Part shown: positions 52,216 through 61,299 of the stretch, piece by piece
How positions within the stretch are numbered: position 1 is the stretch's first letter
How the letters are laid out: every line of letters starts with the position of its first letter
Assembly: GCA_034438015.1 (NCBI GenBank)
Contig: DAOTTD010000268.1
Span: 1-64,000, forward strand
Length of the DNA stretch: 64,000 bases
Direction of reading: 5' to 3'
Origin: JACDAE01 sp034438015
GTDB taxonomy: Bacteria > Chloroflexota > Ktedonobacteria > Ktedonobacterales > Ktedonobacteraceae
Position numbers and translations under genes: made by a program
Notes under the pieces: generated by a model
Told to the model about the DNA's origin: nothing
Seen by the model: the letters and a program-made list of their open reading frames with translations, nothing else
Databases searched by the model: none

Positions 52216-53405
52216 GATATCCTCTCGATAAGAGTGGCTACTCCCTGACCACCACCGACACAGAGCGTGGCAATGCCGAGTGTCTTGTTGGCGGTCTGCA
52301 GATCGTTGATAAGCGTGGTAATGATGCGCGCTCCGCTACAGCCCAGCGGATGACCCAGGGCGATGGCGCCTCCATGCGGGTTGAGCCTCTCCTCGTCGAT
52401 CCCCATCGCCTGCACGACCGCGAGCGTCTGTGCGGCAAACGCTTCGTTGATCTCGATGATATCGATATCGCTGAGCTGCAGTCCCGCGCGCTGTAATAGT
52501 TTGCGCATAGCAGGAACCGGCCCGATCCCCATAACATCGGGTCGGACACCTGCTACGGCCATCGAGCGCACCCTTGCGAGCGGCGTGATGCCGAGATCGC
52601 GGGCTCTCTGCGCGGACATCAAAACGACGGCGGCTGCACCGTCGTTGAGGGGGCTGGAGTTTCCTGCCGTCACGCTGCCACCCTTGATAAAGGCTGGTTC
52701 GAGACTGGCAAGCTTCTCCAGTGAGGTGTCGCGACGCGGACCCTCGTCGATCTCCATCAATCGACCGTTGGGCAAGGGTACAGGAACAATTTCTCGCTTG
52801 AAAATGCCGCTATCGGTAGCGGCAAGGGCGCGCTGGTGGCTGCGCAGGGCGAAGGCGTCCTGCGCTTCGCGGCTGATTTTATACTCGCGCGTCAGGTTCT
52901 CGGCGGTCGTGCCCATTGGAATGTAGCTTGAGTAGCCGTATTCAAGCTCACAAGGCGGGTAGAATGGATTCGTTTTCTCCTGGCTTGCTTTGACCAAGCG
53001 CGGATTGAAGCTGGGATTAAAGCCTCCCATAGGCACGCGCGACATGTTCTCCACGCCGCCCGCCACCAGGACCTCTCCCTGATCAAGCATGATGCTCTGC
53101 GCGGCCATGTTGACCGCCGTGAGGCTCGACGCGCAGAAGCGGTTGACGGTGACGCCACCGGCGGTCTCGGGAAGACCCGCCAGGGCACCGACAAGGCGCG
53201 CCAGGTTCATGCCCTGCTCGCCCTCGGGAAAGGCGCAACCTAAAATGATATCTTCGATCAGCGAGCGGTCCAGTTGCGGGACACACTCGACGGCGGCTTT
53301 GACGGCTATAGCGGCAAGGTCATCGGCTCGTACGTCCTTGAGAACACCCTTGTTCGCTCGCCCAATGGGAGTGCGTACCGCACTGACAATGACGGCTTCT
53401 GACAC
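52212..53405 (-). CDS. fadA: Acetyl-CoA acyltransferase (thiolase)
   Basis: 397 residues from GTG 53405 (AAGGAG, 9 nt). Catalytic motifs: VNRFCASSLTAVNMAAQSI (nucleophile Cys), EINEAFAAQ, GGAIALGHPLGCSGARI (His) and TLCVGGGQGVA (second Cys). It cleaves 3-ketoacyl-CoA to acetyl-CoA plus shortened acyl-CoA. It overlaps fadN by 4 bp and follows the acyl-CoA dehydrogenase by 32 bp, an arrangement that favours a degradative thiolase over a biosynthetic one. Confidence 0.93.
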   Translation of the reverse strand: MSEAVIVSAVRTPIGRANKGVLKDVRADDLAAIAVKAAVECVPQLDRSLIEDIILGCAFPEGEQGMNLARLVGALAGLPETAGGVTVNRFCASSLTAVNMAAQSIMLDQGEVLVAGGVENMSRVPMGGFNPSFNPRLVKASQEKTNPFYPPCELEYGYSSYIPMGTTAENLTREYKISREAQDAFALRSHQRALAATDSGIFKREIVPVPLPNGRLMEIDEGPRRDTSLEKLASLEPAFIKGGSVTAGNSSPLNDGAAAVVLMSAQRARDLGITPLARVRSMAVAGVRPDVMGIGPVPAMRKLLQRAGLQLSDIDIIEINEAFAAQTLAVVQAMGIDEERLNPHGGAIALGHPLGCSGARIITTLINDLQTANKTLGIATLCVGGGQGVATLIERIS

Positions 53406-53437
53406 TATGTATCTCTCCTTGTTTATATGCACTCGGC

Positions 53438-55222
53438 TTACAGTGGATAACCCTGTTTCTCGACGACGATCGCGGCCAGCTCGCGCTGCGCGGTGACGCC
53501 GTTGAAGACATAATCGCCAACGTAGGTGCGAATGCGCGCCAGTTCTTTCTCCACGCGGTCGGCGTCGGTGTTGGTCATGATCAGTTGATCCAGGTTGCTG
53601 CGAATGCGCGAGAAGGCCAGCCAGGTCGCGAGCTGCGCCAGTTTGACGTGCGTGGCGCTGTTCTCATCGCCGCGCTTCACGGCCTGGATTGCGCGCGCCA
53701 GGGCGCTATCGGTCGCGTACAGGTCGATCATAAGATTCGCCAGGTATTCGATAAACTCCTGTTCGTTCTCAAGTCCCTGCATGTACTTCAGAGCGGCCTT
53801 CATGGCGCTATAAATGGTGGCGTCCTTGGCTCGCTCGATGGCGTTGACGGCTCCACGCAGTTCGGCGGGTACCGTCTCGTCCACGCTCTCAGGGGCCTGG
53901 CCGGATTTAACGCGCGCCTCGATCGCGGGGAAGCGGGTCATGAGATCCAGCTCGCCCGCCAGAACGCGGCGGAAGAGCGTACCGGAAGCGACCAGGCGGT
54001 TGATCTCGTTGGTGCCTTCGAAGATACGCTGGATGCGCGCATCGCGATATGCCTTCTCGATTGGATATTCGTGCATGAAGCCGTAGCCGCCAAAGATCTG
54101 CACACCCTCGTCGACCGCCAGGGCCAGAACTTCGCTGCCGTGCACTTTGGCGAGCGAGGCTTCGATGGCATACTCTTCGATCGATCTGAAGACGGTCTCG
54201 GTGTCGCCTCCCGCGCTGAGCTGTGCCTGCGCGATATTACCGGCGGTGCGGAAGACCTCGCTCTCGGCGGCGTAGGTCTCGGCGGCGACGCGCGCGAGCT
54301 TCTTCTTGACCATGCCGAATTCGTGCAGGAACTTGCCGAAGGATTTGCGCTCCGTGGTATAGGTTGCGGCGAGTTTCAGGGCATTGCGCGATCCACCGAC
54401 GGTGCTGGCTCCGAGCTTCAAGCGACCGATATTGAGGATGTTGAAGGCGATCTTGTAGCCCTTGTGCACTTCGCCGAGCAGGTTCTCGACGGGCACGGGG
54501 GTGTCCACGAAGTAGACCTGGCGCGTGGATGAGCCCTTGATGCCCATCTTGTTCTCTTCGGCACCGGTCGAGACGCCTGGATAGCCGGCCTCGACGATAA
54601 AGGCGGAGGGTCGGTTGTCGCCAATGCGCGCGAAAACAATCATCATATCAGCGAAGCCCGCGTTGGAGATCCACTGCTTGGTTCCGTTGAGGATGTAGTG
54701 CTTACCGTCGGGAGATAGCTCCGCCCGCGTGCTCAGATTCATCGCGTCCGATCCAACGCCTGGTTCGGTGAGGGCATAGGCGGCGATCCATTCACCGGTC
54801 GCCAGTTTGGGAAGATATTTCTGCTTCTGCTCCTCGGTCCCGTAGTAGACAATCGGCAAGGTACCAATAGTGGTATGCGCGCCGAAGGCGACGCTGAACG
54901 AGGCTTCGCGCAGCTCGGAGCCAACCAGGGCGCTGGTGAGTAAACCCAGTTCTGCACCGCCGTACGCCTCTGGAATGTCGATCATCAACAGGCCCTGCTC
55001 GCCCGCCTTCTTGACGAGGCTGGGCATGAGGCCCGGCTCCTGGCGGTCGATCGCATCTCTATGAGGCATCACTTCGCGCGTGATGAAGGTCGCCGCCGAC
55101 TCTTCGATCCAGCGCTGCTCCTCGTCGCGCTTCTCCAGGGTGAATATCTTGTCAGCACTTTCGCTCACGGGTGTGGTGAGAAAGGCTGTTCCTTGCTCGG
55201 TCGGTCTGGTCGTTGTGGACAT
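53438..55222 (-). CDS. fadE: Acyl-CoA dehydrogenase, long-form (FadE-type)
   Basis: 594 residues, ATG 55222 with AAAGGAGA upstream. ACAD core: LLMIDIPEAYGGAELGLLTS; AYALTEPGVGSDAMNLSTRA (FAD/substrate loop); QWISNAGFADM; and near the end of the core IFGGYGFMHEYPIEKAYRDA, then RIQRIFEGTNEINR with the catalytic Glu. About 170 extra C-terminal residues form the helical extension found in VLCAD-like enzymes and Bacillus FadE. FAD-dependent first step of the cycle; electrons need an ETF encoded elsewhere. Confidence 0.93.
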   Translation of the reverse strand: MSTTTRPTEQGTAFLTTPVSESADKIFTLEKRDEEQRWIEESAATFITREVMPHRDAIDRQEPGLMPSLVKKAGEQGLLMIDIPEAYGGAELGLLTSALVGSELREASFSVAFGAHTTIGTLPIVYYGTEEQKQKYLPKLATGEWIAAYALTEPGVGSDAMNLSTRAELSPDGKHYILNGTKQWISNAGFADMMIVFARIGDNRPSAFIVEAGYPGVSTGAEENKMGIKGSSTRQVYFVDTPVPVENLLGEVHKGYKIAFNILNIGRLKLGASTVGGSRNALKLAATYTTERKSFGKFLHEFGMVKKKLARVAAETYAAESEVFRTAGNIAQAQLSAGGDTETVFRSIEEYAIEASLAKVHGSEVLALAVDEGVQIFGGYGFMHEYPIEKAYRDARIQRIFEGTNEINRLVASGTLFRRVLAGELDLMTRFPAIEARVKSGQAPESVDETVPAELRGAVNAIERAKDATIYSAMKAALKYMQGLENEQEFIEYLANLMIDLYATDSALARAIQAVKRGDENSATHVKLAQLATWLAFSRIRSNLDQLIMTNTDADRVEKELARIRTYVGDYVFNGVTAQRELAAIVVEKQGYPL

Positions 55223-55273
55223 GGTTGCGGTTTCTCCTTTGAATACGGTACAGATTGAGTACCCTCTGACAAA

Positions 55274-57025
55274 CTACTTCGTTACGCGCAGTTCCCGGCG
55301 CAAAACTTTACCAATTAAGGATTTGGGCAGACTTTCGCGGAACTCCAGCATCCTGGGAACCTTGTACGCTGCCAGTTCCTGTCTACAAAATGCAATGACC
55401 TCCTGCCGCGTTTTCTCCGATGGCTCGATCCCCGGCCTCAGCACGACGAACGCAGCTACCCTCTCGCCACGATACTCGTCGGGCACGCCTATGACAGCCG
55501 CCTCGGCGACTGCTGGATGACGGAACAGGACCTCCTCGACTTCGCGCGGATAGATGTTGAAGCCGCCCGCGATGATCATATCTTTGGCGCGCTCCACGAC
55601 GTAAAAGTAGCCGTTCGCGTCCATCTTGCCAACGTCGCCCGTGTGCATCCACCCATCGATGAAGATAGCTTTACTCTCGTCCTCGCGCTGCCAGTAGCCC
55701 TTCATAATATTGGGACCCTTGACCACGATTTCGCCCACCTCGTCCACGGCCACGCGTTCGCCTGTCTGCCGGCTCAAGATAGCCGCTTCCACGTTCGGCA
55801 GGGGTAGTCCGATGCTTCCATTACGGCGCTCGTCAGTCAGAGGATTGCAGTGCGTCACCGGCGATGCTTCGCTTAGACCATAGCCTTCGACCAGCGTCGC
55901 GCCCGTCATCTGCTCGAAGTCGCTCTGCACCTTAGCCGGCAGCGGCGCGGCACCACTGATACAATATTTAATCGAGCGCAATTGGTCGTTATGTTCGCCT
56001 ACCTCGCGCATGATCGCGATATACATGGCGGGGATGCCTGGAAACAGGGTTGGCCGGTAGCGCCGGATAGTATCAATAACATCTTTTGCCTTGAAGCGCG
56101 GCATCAAGACCATGGCGGCAGCCGCGAGAATTGAGAGATTCATACCAACCGTGAGGCCATACGAATGGAAGAAGGGCGCGACGCAGAGCGAGATTTCTTT
56201 GCCTTCGACGGCTTTCGGCGTCCAGTAGCGCGTCTGCATGGCATTGGCCAGCAGGTTGCAATGCGTCAACATCGCGCCCTTAGCCATCCCCGTTGTCCCG
56301 CCCGTGTATTGCAGGGCCGCCAGGTCGTCGCCAGTGACCTGCACCGGCAGATTGAACGCCTCTACGCTCCCTTTATGGATCGTCAGGAAGCTATGCATCG
56401 TATGCAAGGTCGCGTCACCCTTGAGTTCACTCTCGGTCAGCGGATGCTCAGGCCCCTTGACTCCACGCTGGCTCAGCGGGTAGAGTACGCGCAGCACGGG
56501 CGGCAGAAAGTCAGCCGGACTGGTCACGATGACGTGCTCCAATACTGTCTGCGGGCGAATGTCGCGCACCAACGGATAATACATAGCGAGCATCACTATG
56601 ACACTGGCGCCGGAGTCCTTGAGCTGATGCTGCAATTCTCGCCCGGTATAGATAGGATTGGTGGGAACCACGACGGCTCCGGCCCTGAGCGCCCCATAAA
56701 AAGCTATTGGATACTGTGGAATATTAGGCAACGCAATCGCAACACGATCCCCTTTTTTCACGCCCAGCTTCTGCAGGCCAATAGCGAAACGATTCGCCAG
56801 CGTCGAGAACTGGGCATACGTAATCTTGTTTCCATAGTAGATCAAAGCAGTATTATTCGGATAACGACGCGCCGTGTTATCAAGGAGCCAGGTCAATGGA
56901 CGATCTGGAATATCGAGATTAGCAGGAACTCCCTCCTCATAATGACGAAGCCACGGGCGCGTTGCTAAGAGTTCCTCACTTCTTTGCCCCGCTTGCGCAT
57001 TCTTGATGAGAGATGGGTCAGACAT
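55274..57025 (-). CDS. fadD: Long-chain fatty acid-CoA ligase
   Basis: 583 residues, ATG 57025 with GAGAGGAG upstream. ANL family: P-loop ALQYTGGTTGMAKGAMLTH, the VEGYGLSEASPVTHCNP motif, GWMHTGDVGKMDANGYFYVV with the hinge VERAKDMIIAGGFNIYPREV, and the C-terminal catalytic lysine in LPKSLIGKVLRREL. It activates free fatty acids with ATP and CoA. It is the first gene of the leftward fad operon and is divergent from an XRE regulator gene. Confidence 0.93.
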   Translation of the reverse strand: MSDPSLIKNAQAGQRSEELLATRPWLRHYEEGVPANLDIPDRPLTWLLDNTARRYPNNTALIYYGNKITYAQFSTLANRFAIGLQKLGVKKGDRVAIALPNIPQYPIAFYGALRAGAVVVPTNPIYTGRELQHQLKDSGASVIVMLAMYYPLVRDIRPQTVLEHVIVTSPADFLPPVLRVLYPLSQRGVKGPEHPLTESELKGDATLHTMHSFLTIHKGSVEAFNLPVQVTGDDLAALQYTGGTTGMAKGAMLTHCNLLANAMQTRYWTPKAVEGKEISLCVAPFFHSYGLTVGMNLSILAAAAMVLMPRFKAKDVIDTIRRYRPTLFPGIPAMYIAIMREVGEHNDQLRSIKYCISGAAPLPAKVQSDFEQMTGATLVEGYGLSEASPVTHCNPLTDERRNGSIGLPLPNVEAAILSRQTGERVAVDEVGEIVVKGPNIMKGYWQREDESKAIFIDGWMHTGDVGKMDANGYFYVVERAKDMIIAGGFNIYPREVEEVLFRHPAVAEAAVIGVPDEYRGERVAAFVVLRPGIEPSEKTRQEVIAFCRQELAAYKVPRMLEFRESLPKSLIGKVLRRELRVTK

Positions 57026-57158
57026 GTAGCAATAGCTCCTCTCCGTAGTAGCACCCCTTCACAGGTACTGCAAAGCGACCACGCTGTCGCCGTTTCAAGC
57101 AACAAAACAACCCACTGCCCTAATTATATGTTACATAATCGGATATGAACATGTTGCC

Positions 57159-57198
57159 AGCTAACAAATTTTGCGGCATAATGTGCAGGTAGCTAACA
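57159..57198. promoter_or_regulatory. Direct repeats flanking a -10 in the fadD/XRE divergent region
   Basis: AGCTAACA occurs at 57159-57166 and 57191-57198, 32 bp apart (about three helical turns), on either side of CATAAT (57178-57183). The left copy is also part of TGTT-N7-AACA. They are candidate operator sites for the XRE protein, controlling itself and perhaps the fad operon. Confidence 0.45.
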
Positions 57199-57221
57199 TT
57201 TTAATTTGGGAGGATGTGCTC

Positions 57222-58031
57222 TTGGAAACGCGCTATACGACAAAACAAAGCTCGGACTTCTCTCAACTGGTGGCGCAGTTTCGCCAGGCGCGCGGGATGT
57301 CGCAGGGTCAGCTTGCGCAGGCAACGCGCCTGTCACGCACCTATGTCTATCACCTTGAAACAGGCCAGCGCGTCAATCCCTCGCCCGTTGTTGTGCAAAA
57401 CATCGTACGCGCGCTCGAACTCACCTCCGATGAACGCAATCACCTCTACACTGCTTATACAAATCTCACGGGCCAGCATATCGACTCCGAACAATTCGAG
57501 AGCACATTGCTCGATATGGGAGAGCTGGCAAGCTTGCTGGTTCACAATACCTCCTACCCCGCGCACTCGCTGGACCGGCTCTGGTTTCTACACTCCTGGA
57601 ACGAAGCGGCAATTACGCTGTTCGAGGTGCGCAACGAACTGATGAATGACGAGAAGCTGCACCTGCTTGGACTGGTCTTCGATCCACACAGGCGCCGCCG
57701 CTTCCACGGCTGGGAGAATCTCGCCCGCCGCCTGATGAGCGATTTCCAGTACAACACACGCACGATGACGCATCTTCCCGAATACAAAACGCTCTGGAAG
57801 AATCTGCGCGAACTCCCCGAGTTCCGCCGTATCGCTGCGGCGACCTATCCAAGAGGGAAACCCGCGCCCTCCTTCGTCTTTCAGATTCAACACAGCGAGC
57901 TCGGACGCCTGACATTGCGCACAGCCACGACGGTATTTACCGGCATCGCCAACTACTCTATGGTCAGCTACGTCCCCGGCGACCAGCAGACGCTGGCAAT
58001 TTATCGTCAACAGGGATGGCAGCCGGGCTAG
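57222..58031 (+). CDS. XRE-family regulator with MmyB-like ligand domain
   Basis: 269 residues from TTG 57222, chosen because GGGAGG lies 8 nt upstream; the earlier ATG 57171 overlaps the putative promoter. The HTH spans about 10-65 (LVAQFRQARGMSQGQLAQAT; RLSRTYVYHLETGQRVNPSP). The C-terminus resembles the MmyB-like PAS ligand-binding domain (LDRLWFLHSWNEAAITLFEV; LFDP-type LVFDPHRRRRFHGW; YVPGDQQTLAIYRQQGW), which in characterised members is thought to bind small, possibly fatty-acid-like ligands. Position opposite fadD makes control of fatty-acid breakdown plausible. Confidence 0.82.
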   Translation: METRYTTKQSSDFSQLVAQFRQARGMSQGQLAQATRLSRTYVYHLETGQRVNPSPVVVQNIVRALELTSDERNHLYTAYTNLTGQHIDSEQFESTLLDMGELASLLVHNTSYPAHSLDRLWFLHSWNEAAITLFEVRNELMNDEKLHLLGLVFDPHRRRRFHGWENLARRLMSDFQYNTRTMTHLPEYKTLWKNLRELPEFRRIAAATYPRGKPAPSFVFQIQHSELGRLTLRTATTVFTGIANYSMVSYVPGDQQTLAIYRQQGWQPG

Positions 58032-58046
58032 AGATCCCCAATATAG

Positions 58047-60836
58047 TTAAGCAACGATCCGCTGCACCTGCGCCAGGAACTTCGCGCGCACCTGTTGATC
58101 CTCTATGCTGTTGGCAAGGGAGAGCGCGATCTCTGCCGCGCGCGCGAAAGCTCTCTGGGCCTCCGTTTTATTGCCTTGAGTCCTGTATATATCGCCGCGC
58201 GCCGCCTCTATCAACCATTGCTCACCGGGCAGGTCGATCTCTTCCGTCAGTAGCGCCGCCTCTTGCAGATGGTCATGCGCCTGCTCAAACTCATTGCGCC
58301 AGAGCGACAATACGGCCTGGGCTCGTCGATAAGGGATATGATAGCGACGACTATGCTCTACGATCCTGCCAAATTGCTCCATATCGGTGGCGACACGTTC
58401 GCTGTACCCCGTGCGTACCAGAATCTCGGCCTCGTACCAGCGCGTCAGCCCCACGTAGAGAAAGGTGGTGTCGCATCTGCGTGCAAGCGCCTGCGTGGCA
58501 TAGGACTGGGCCTCGGGCCACTCACCAGCGATGGCACAATCGGCGCAGAGCTCTGCTGCCAGCATCCCTTCGATGAACGGTGGCATATCCGACCCGAAGA
58601 TGCTTATTACTTCCCGGTGCAGCCTGTACGCGGCAGTCGCATCCCGCAGCGCCCGCTGCACACGCCCAAGCGCGGTAAGTCCTAGATAAAGCAATGTGCG
58701 CGTATTGTTGGTCCGTGCCAGCGCCAACGTTTCTTCGGCCAGGGCTAACGCTTCGCCGTATGCTCCAACGTCCAGCAGGCCCGCGACCAGGTGATACGCC
58801 GTATAGACCCGCCCCCAGTCATGTCCGACCTCCGTAAAGACGCGATGAGCCGCGCGTGTAGCGATGATACTATCACGCGGGCACCCGGTATTCATCTTTG
58901 CCTGCGCGACCTGTAACAGGCAACATGCCTCCATCAGCCGATCCCGCTGTCCTTCATAGAGCATAAGTGCGTCCTCAGCGCAACGTTCGGCCTCACGCCA
59001 AGCGTTGGCAAGCATCTGCGCGGATGCAGAGGTAAAGAGCGCACGCGCTACCAGTTCCAACGCAATCTGCTCACGTGCCAGTTGCAAAGCTCGTTCACTA
59101 TGCTGCAATGCACGTACGGCATCGAAGCGCTGAACGCTCAGTTGCGCCAGTCGCCACGCGATCTCAGCGCCGTCCCTATCGACCCTTTCATCCTGTGCAA
59201 GACCCTGTTCCACCAGAACGATATCCTCGTCCAGCGACTCGTACGGCTTCACCATTGCAAGCAGGTTAAGGGCAATACACTTTGTAGTCGTGCCGTTCCG
59301 CTCTCCGGCCAGCATAGCCTGGTAGATGGCGATCGCGCGCCCCCAGTCGTTCATGAGTTCGCAGGCACGCCCCGATTGAACATAGAGATGTTCGATATCC
59401 TGCAATGATACACCTGGAAGGGTTTCTGGCAGCCCCTCTGTCAGAAACTGGCGGCCATTTTCGTAAAAAGCGCTGGCATCGGGCAAAGCGAAAAGATGCA
59501 GTGCCTCATCGCCCGCAGCGACGTACAGGTGAAATGCCCGCTCGTGTAATTCTGCCTCCCGCGCATGATACGCCAATAGCCCCGCAGGTACCGCTGCAGA
59601 TCGCAACACTTCCAGCGCACGACCATGAAGAGCCTGCCGTTCCGTTATAGACAGTTCGGCGTATACGGCCTCACGAATCTTATCATGGGTAAAGACATAA
59701 GAGTCCGCCACTGCGTAACAAAGATGCCTCTTCAACACTTCGTCGAGCGCCATCTGCCCCTCATGTTCGTTCTGCCCTGCAACAAGACACACGCGCTCAA
59801 ACGAAAAACTACGTCCGAGGACCGCTGCTGCCGCCAGCCAGGCGGCGGCCATAGGAGTTGCCTGCTTGATCCTTGTATAGACAACGGCGCGCACATCGGG
59901 AGGAAGCACATGCTGTAGTTTTTCGTGTGTTGCCAGTGTGAAGTCGAGCGCCCACGTGCCGTCTCCTTGCCGCTGCAAGGTCAAAAGGGTATGTTCGGAC
60001 AACGCCTTGAGCGCTTCCGTCACATAGAAAGGTTGTCCGCGCGTCTCGCCATAGAGCCAGCGTCCGAAGCTCTCAAGGCGCGCATCCAGATCGTGTAGAG
60101 CTCCCTCTCGCGCGGCGATGGCCTGTACAAACTGCAATGTCTCTCCCGGCATGAAGGCATTGAGGATAAAGCCAGGCACGAGCAGTTCGCGTTCCAGGAG
60201 CGCAAGCCAGGTGGCAAACGTTGGAATAGTGACCAGGGCCTCTGTCCGTACAGTCAGGATGACCAGAACCGGCGTACCGCTCTCCATCCATCGTCGACAG
60301 GCGTACCGCAGCATATCGAGCGAGGCCATATCGGCCCACTGGATATCGTCGATAAACAGAACGATGGGGGCCTGTCTCGCCAGCGCCTGCCCCAGGAGCA
60401 CGAAGGCTTCCAGCAGGCGTTTATGGGCCGTTTTTTCATGACTCTGCTGAAGCGTGTAGTCGTGCATCTCGGCGAGCATGTGGCTCAGCGTATCGTTGAG
60501 CGGATCGCCGACCTCGTCGCCCTCTCTTTGCCGACTGCATAATTCCAGCATCTCGATCAATGGCAGGTAAGGTGAGGAGCCGCCAGCCTCGAAAGCCCTC
60601 CCCGCGAGCACATTGGCGCCCTGGGCCAGCGCACACTCTAAAAATTCGCTAACCAGGCGCGTCTTACCTATGCCAGCCTCACCTTTTACCGTTACGATCC
60701 CTGCCTGCCCGCTTTGTACATAATTGTAGACTTCCAGGAGCCTGCTCATCTTTGTCGCACGTCCGACAAATGGCCCATCGTGAAAAACAGCGGCCAGTGA
60801 AGGTCTCGCCGTCGTTGGACGCCCTGATTTGCCCAT
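58047..60836 (-). CDS. Large AAA ATPase with TPR-like repeats (MalT/SARP-type STAND), no HTH
   Basis: 929 residues from ATG 60836 (GGAGG, 7 nt); convergent with the XRE gene, stops 15 bp apart. The N-terminal ATPase has GPFVGRATKMSRLLEVYNYV, Walker A VKGEAGIGKTRLVSEF and Walker B PIVLFIDDIQWADMASLDML. The remaining 550 residues are helical TPR-like repeats (EIAWRLAQLSVQRFDAVRAL; YLGLTALGRVQRALRDATAA). Related MalT/LuxR-type proteins end in an HTH and adenylate-cyclase relatives begin with a cyclase; neither is seen here, as the protein ends LAQVQRIVA. It may signal through a protein partner. Confidence 0.8.
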   Translation of the reverse strand: MGKSGRPTTARPSLAAVFHDGPFVGRATKMSRLLEVYNYVQSGQAGIVTVKGEAGIGKTRLVSEFLECALAQGANVLAGRAFEAGGSSPYLPLIEMLELCSRQREGDEVGDPLNDTLSHMLAEMHDYTLQQSHEKTAHKRLLEAFVLLGQALARQAPIVLFIDDIQWADMASLDMLRYACRRWMESGTPVLVILTVRTEALVTIPTFATWLALLERELLVPGFILNAFMPGETLQFVQAIAAREGALHDLDARLESFGRWLYGETRGQPFYVTEALKALSEHTLLTLQRQGDGTWALDFTLATHEKLQHVLPPDVRAVVYTRIKQATPMAAAWLAAAAVLGRSFSFERVCLVAGQNEHEGQMALDEVLKRHLCYAVADSYVFTHDKIREAVYAELSITERQALHGRALEVLRSAAVPAGLLAYHAREAELHERAFHLYVAAGDEALHLFALPDASAFYENGRQFLTEGLPETLPGVSLQDIEHLYVQSGRACELMNDWGRAIAIYQAMLAGERNGTTTKCIALNLLAMVKPYESLDEDIVLVEQGLAQDERVDRDGAEIAWRLAQLSVQRFDAVRALQHSERALQLAREQIALELVARALFTSASAQMLANAWREAERCAEDALMLYEGQRDRLMEACCLLQVAQAKMNTGCPRDSIIATRAAHRVFTEVGHDWGRVYTAYHLVAGLLDVGAYGEALALAEETLALARTNNTRTLLYLGLTALGRVQRALRDATAAYRLHREVISIFGSDMPPFIEGMLAAELCADCAIAGEWPEAQSYATQALARRCDTTFLYVGLTRWYEAEILVRTGYSERVATDMEQFGRIVEHSRRYHIPYRRAQAVLSLWRNEFEQAHDHLQEAALLTEEIDLPGEQWLIEAARGDIYRTQGNKTEAQRAFARAAEIALSLANSIEDQQVRAKFLAQVQRIVA

Positions 60837-60991
60837 ATCATCCTCCAGCTTCACTTCCCAACACATTTGAAATCATGTGCTATCTTTCTAGCAACACGCT
60901 TGTATTCTAACTCATTACAGTAGTAAATACAATGGTACATTATTAGTATTTTTTAAAGTAAATATTTATAATAACCTTTCCCTATGATAAA

Positions 60992-61067
60992 GTAGGGGCC
61001 TACCTTGTGCGGGCCCTGGGAGCCATTCTCTGCCACCGCGCAGGGCCCGCGCAAGGCAGGCCCCTAC
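60992..61067. repeat. Imperfect palindromic element, 27-bp arms
   Basis: GTAGGGGCCTACCTTGTGCG... (60992-61018) and its complement (61041-61067) with two mismatches, one of which would be a G-U wobble in RNA. It lies in the 463-bp gap upstream of the zinc-ribbon/FHA gene. Confidence 0.7.
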
Positions 61068-61083
61068 GATGACGGGTGAAGTA

Positions 61084-61092
61084 TGATATACT
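61084..61092 (+). promoter_or_regulatory. Extended -10 upstream of FHA gene
   Basis: TGATATACT (TATACT 61087-61092), identical to the extended -10 at 10435-10443. About 210 bp upstream of ATG 61300; the leader between them shows no supported gene. Confidence 0.4.
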
Positions 61093-61299
61093 CTATAGGT
61101 GCATTCGCCGGGTCGCTATGATCTTCTAACCCTGCACTTACACGAACGTAGATGTATGCAGGTGCTGCGTTTGAACCTACTAACGTCTAACATTATGCAG
61201 AGTGATAACAATAAAATAGTAAGATGCGTTGCTCATCCCATGCACTGTGATAAGAACCAGACGGTGACAAGATGTACTGCCGCTTTGGAGGATTAACGA

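Noticed and set aside
61099..61296. 65-codon frame before the FHA gene
   Set aside because: No ribosome-binding site; lies in the leader downstream of an extended -10.
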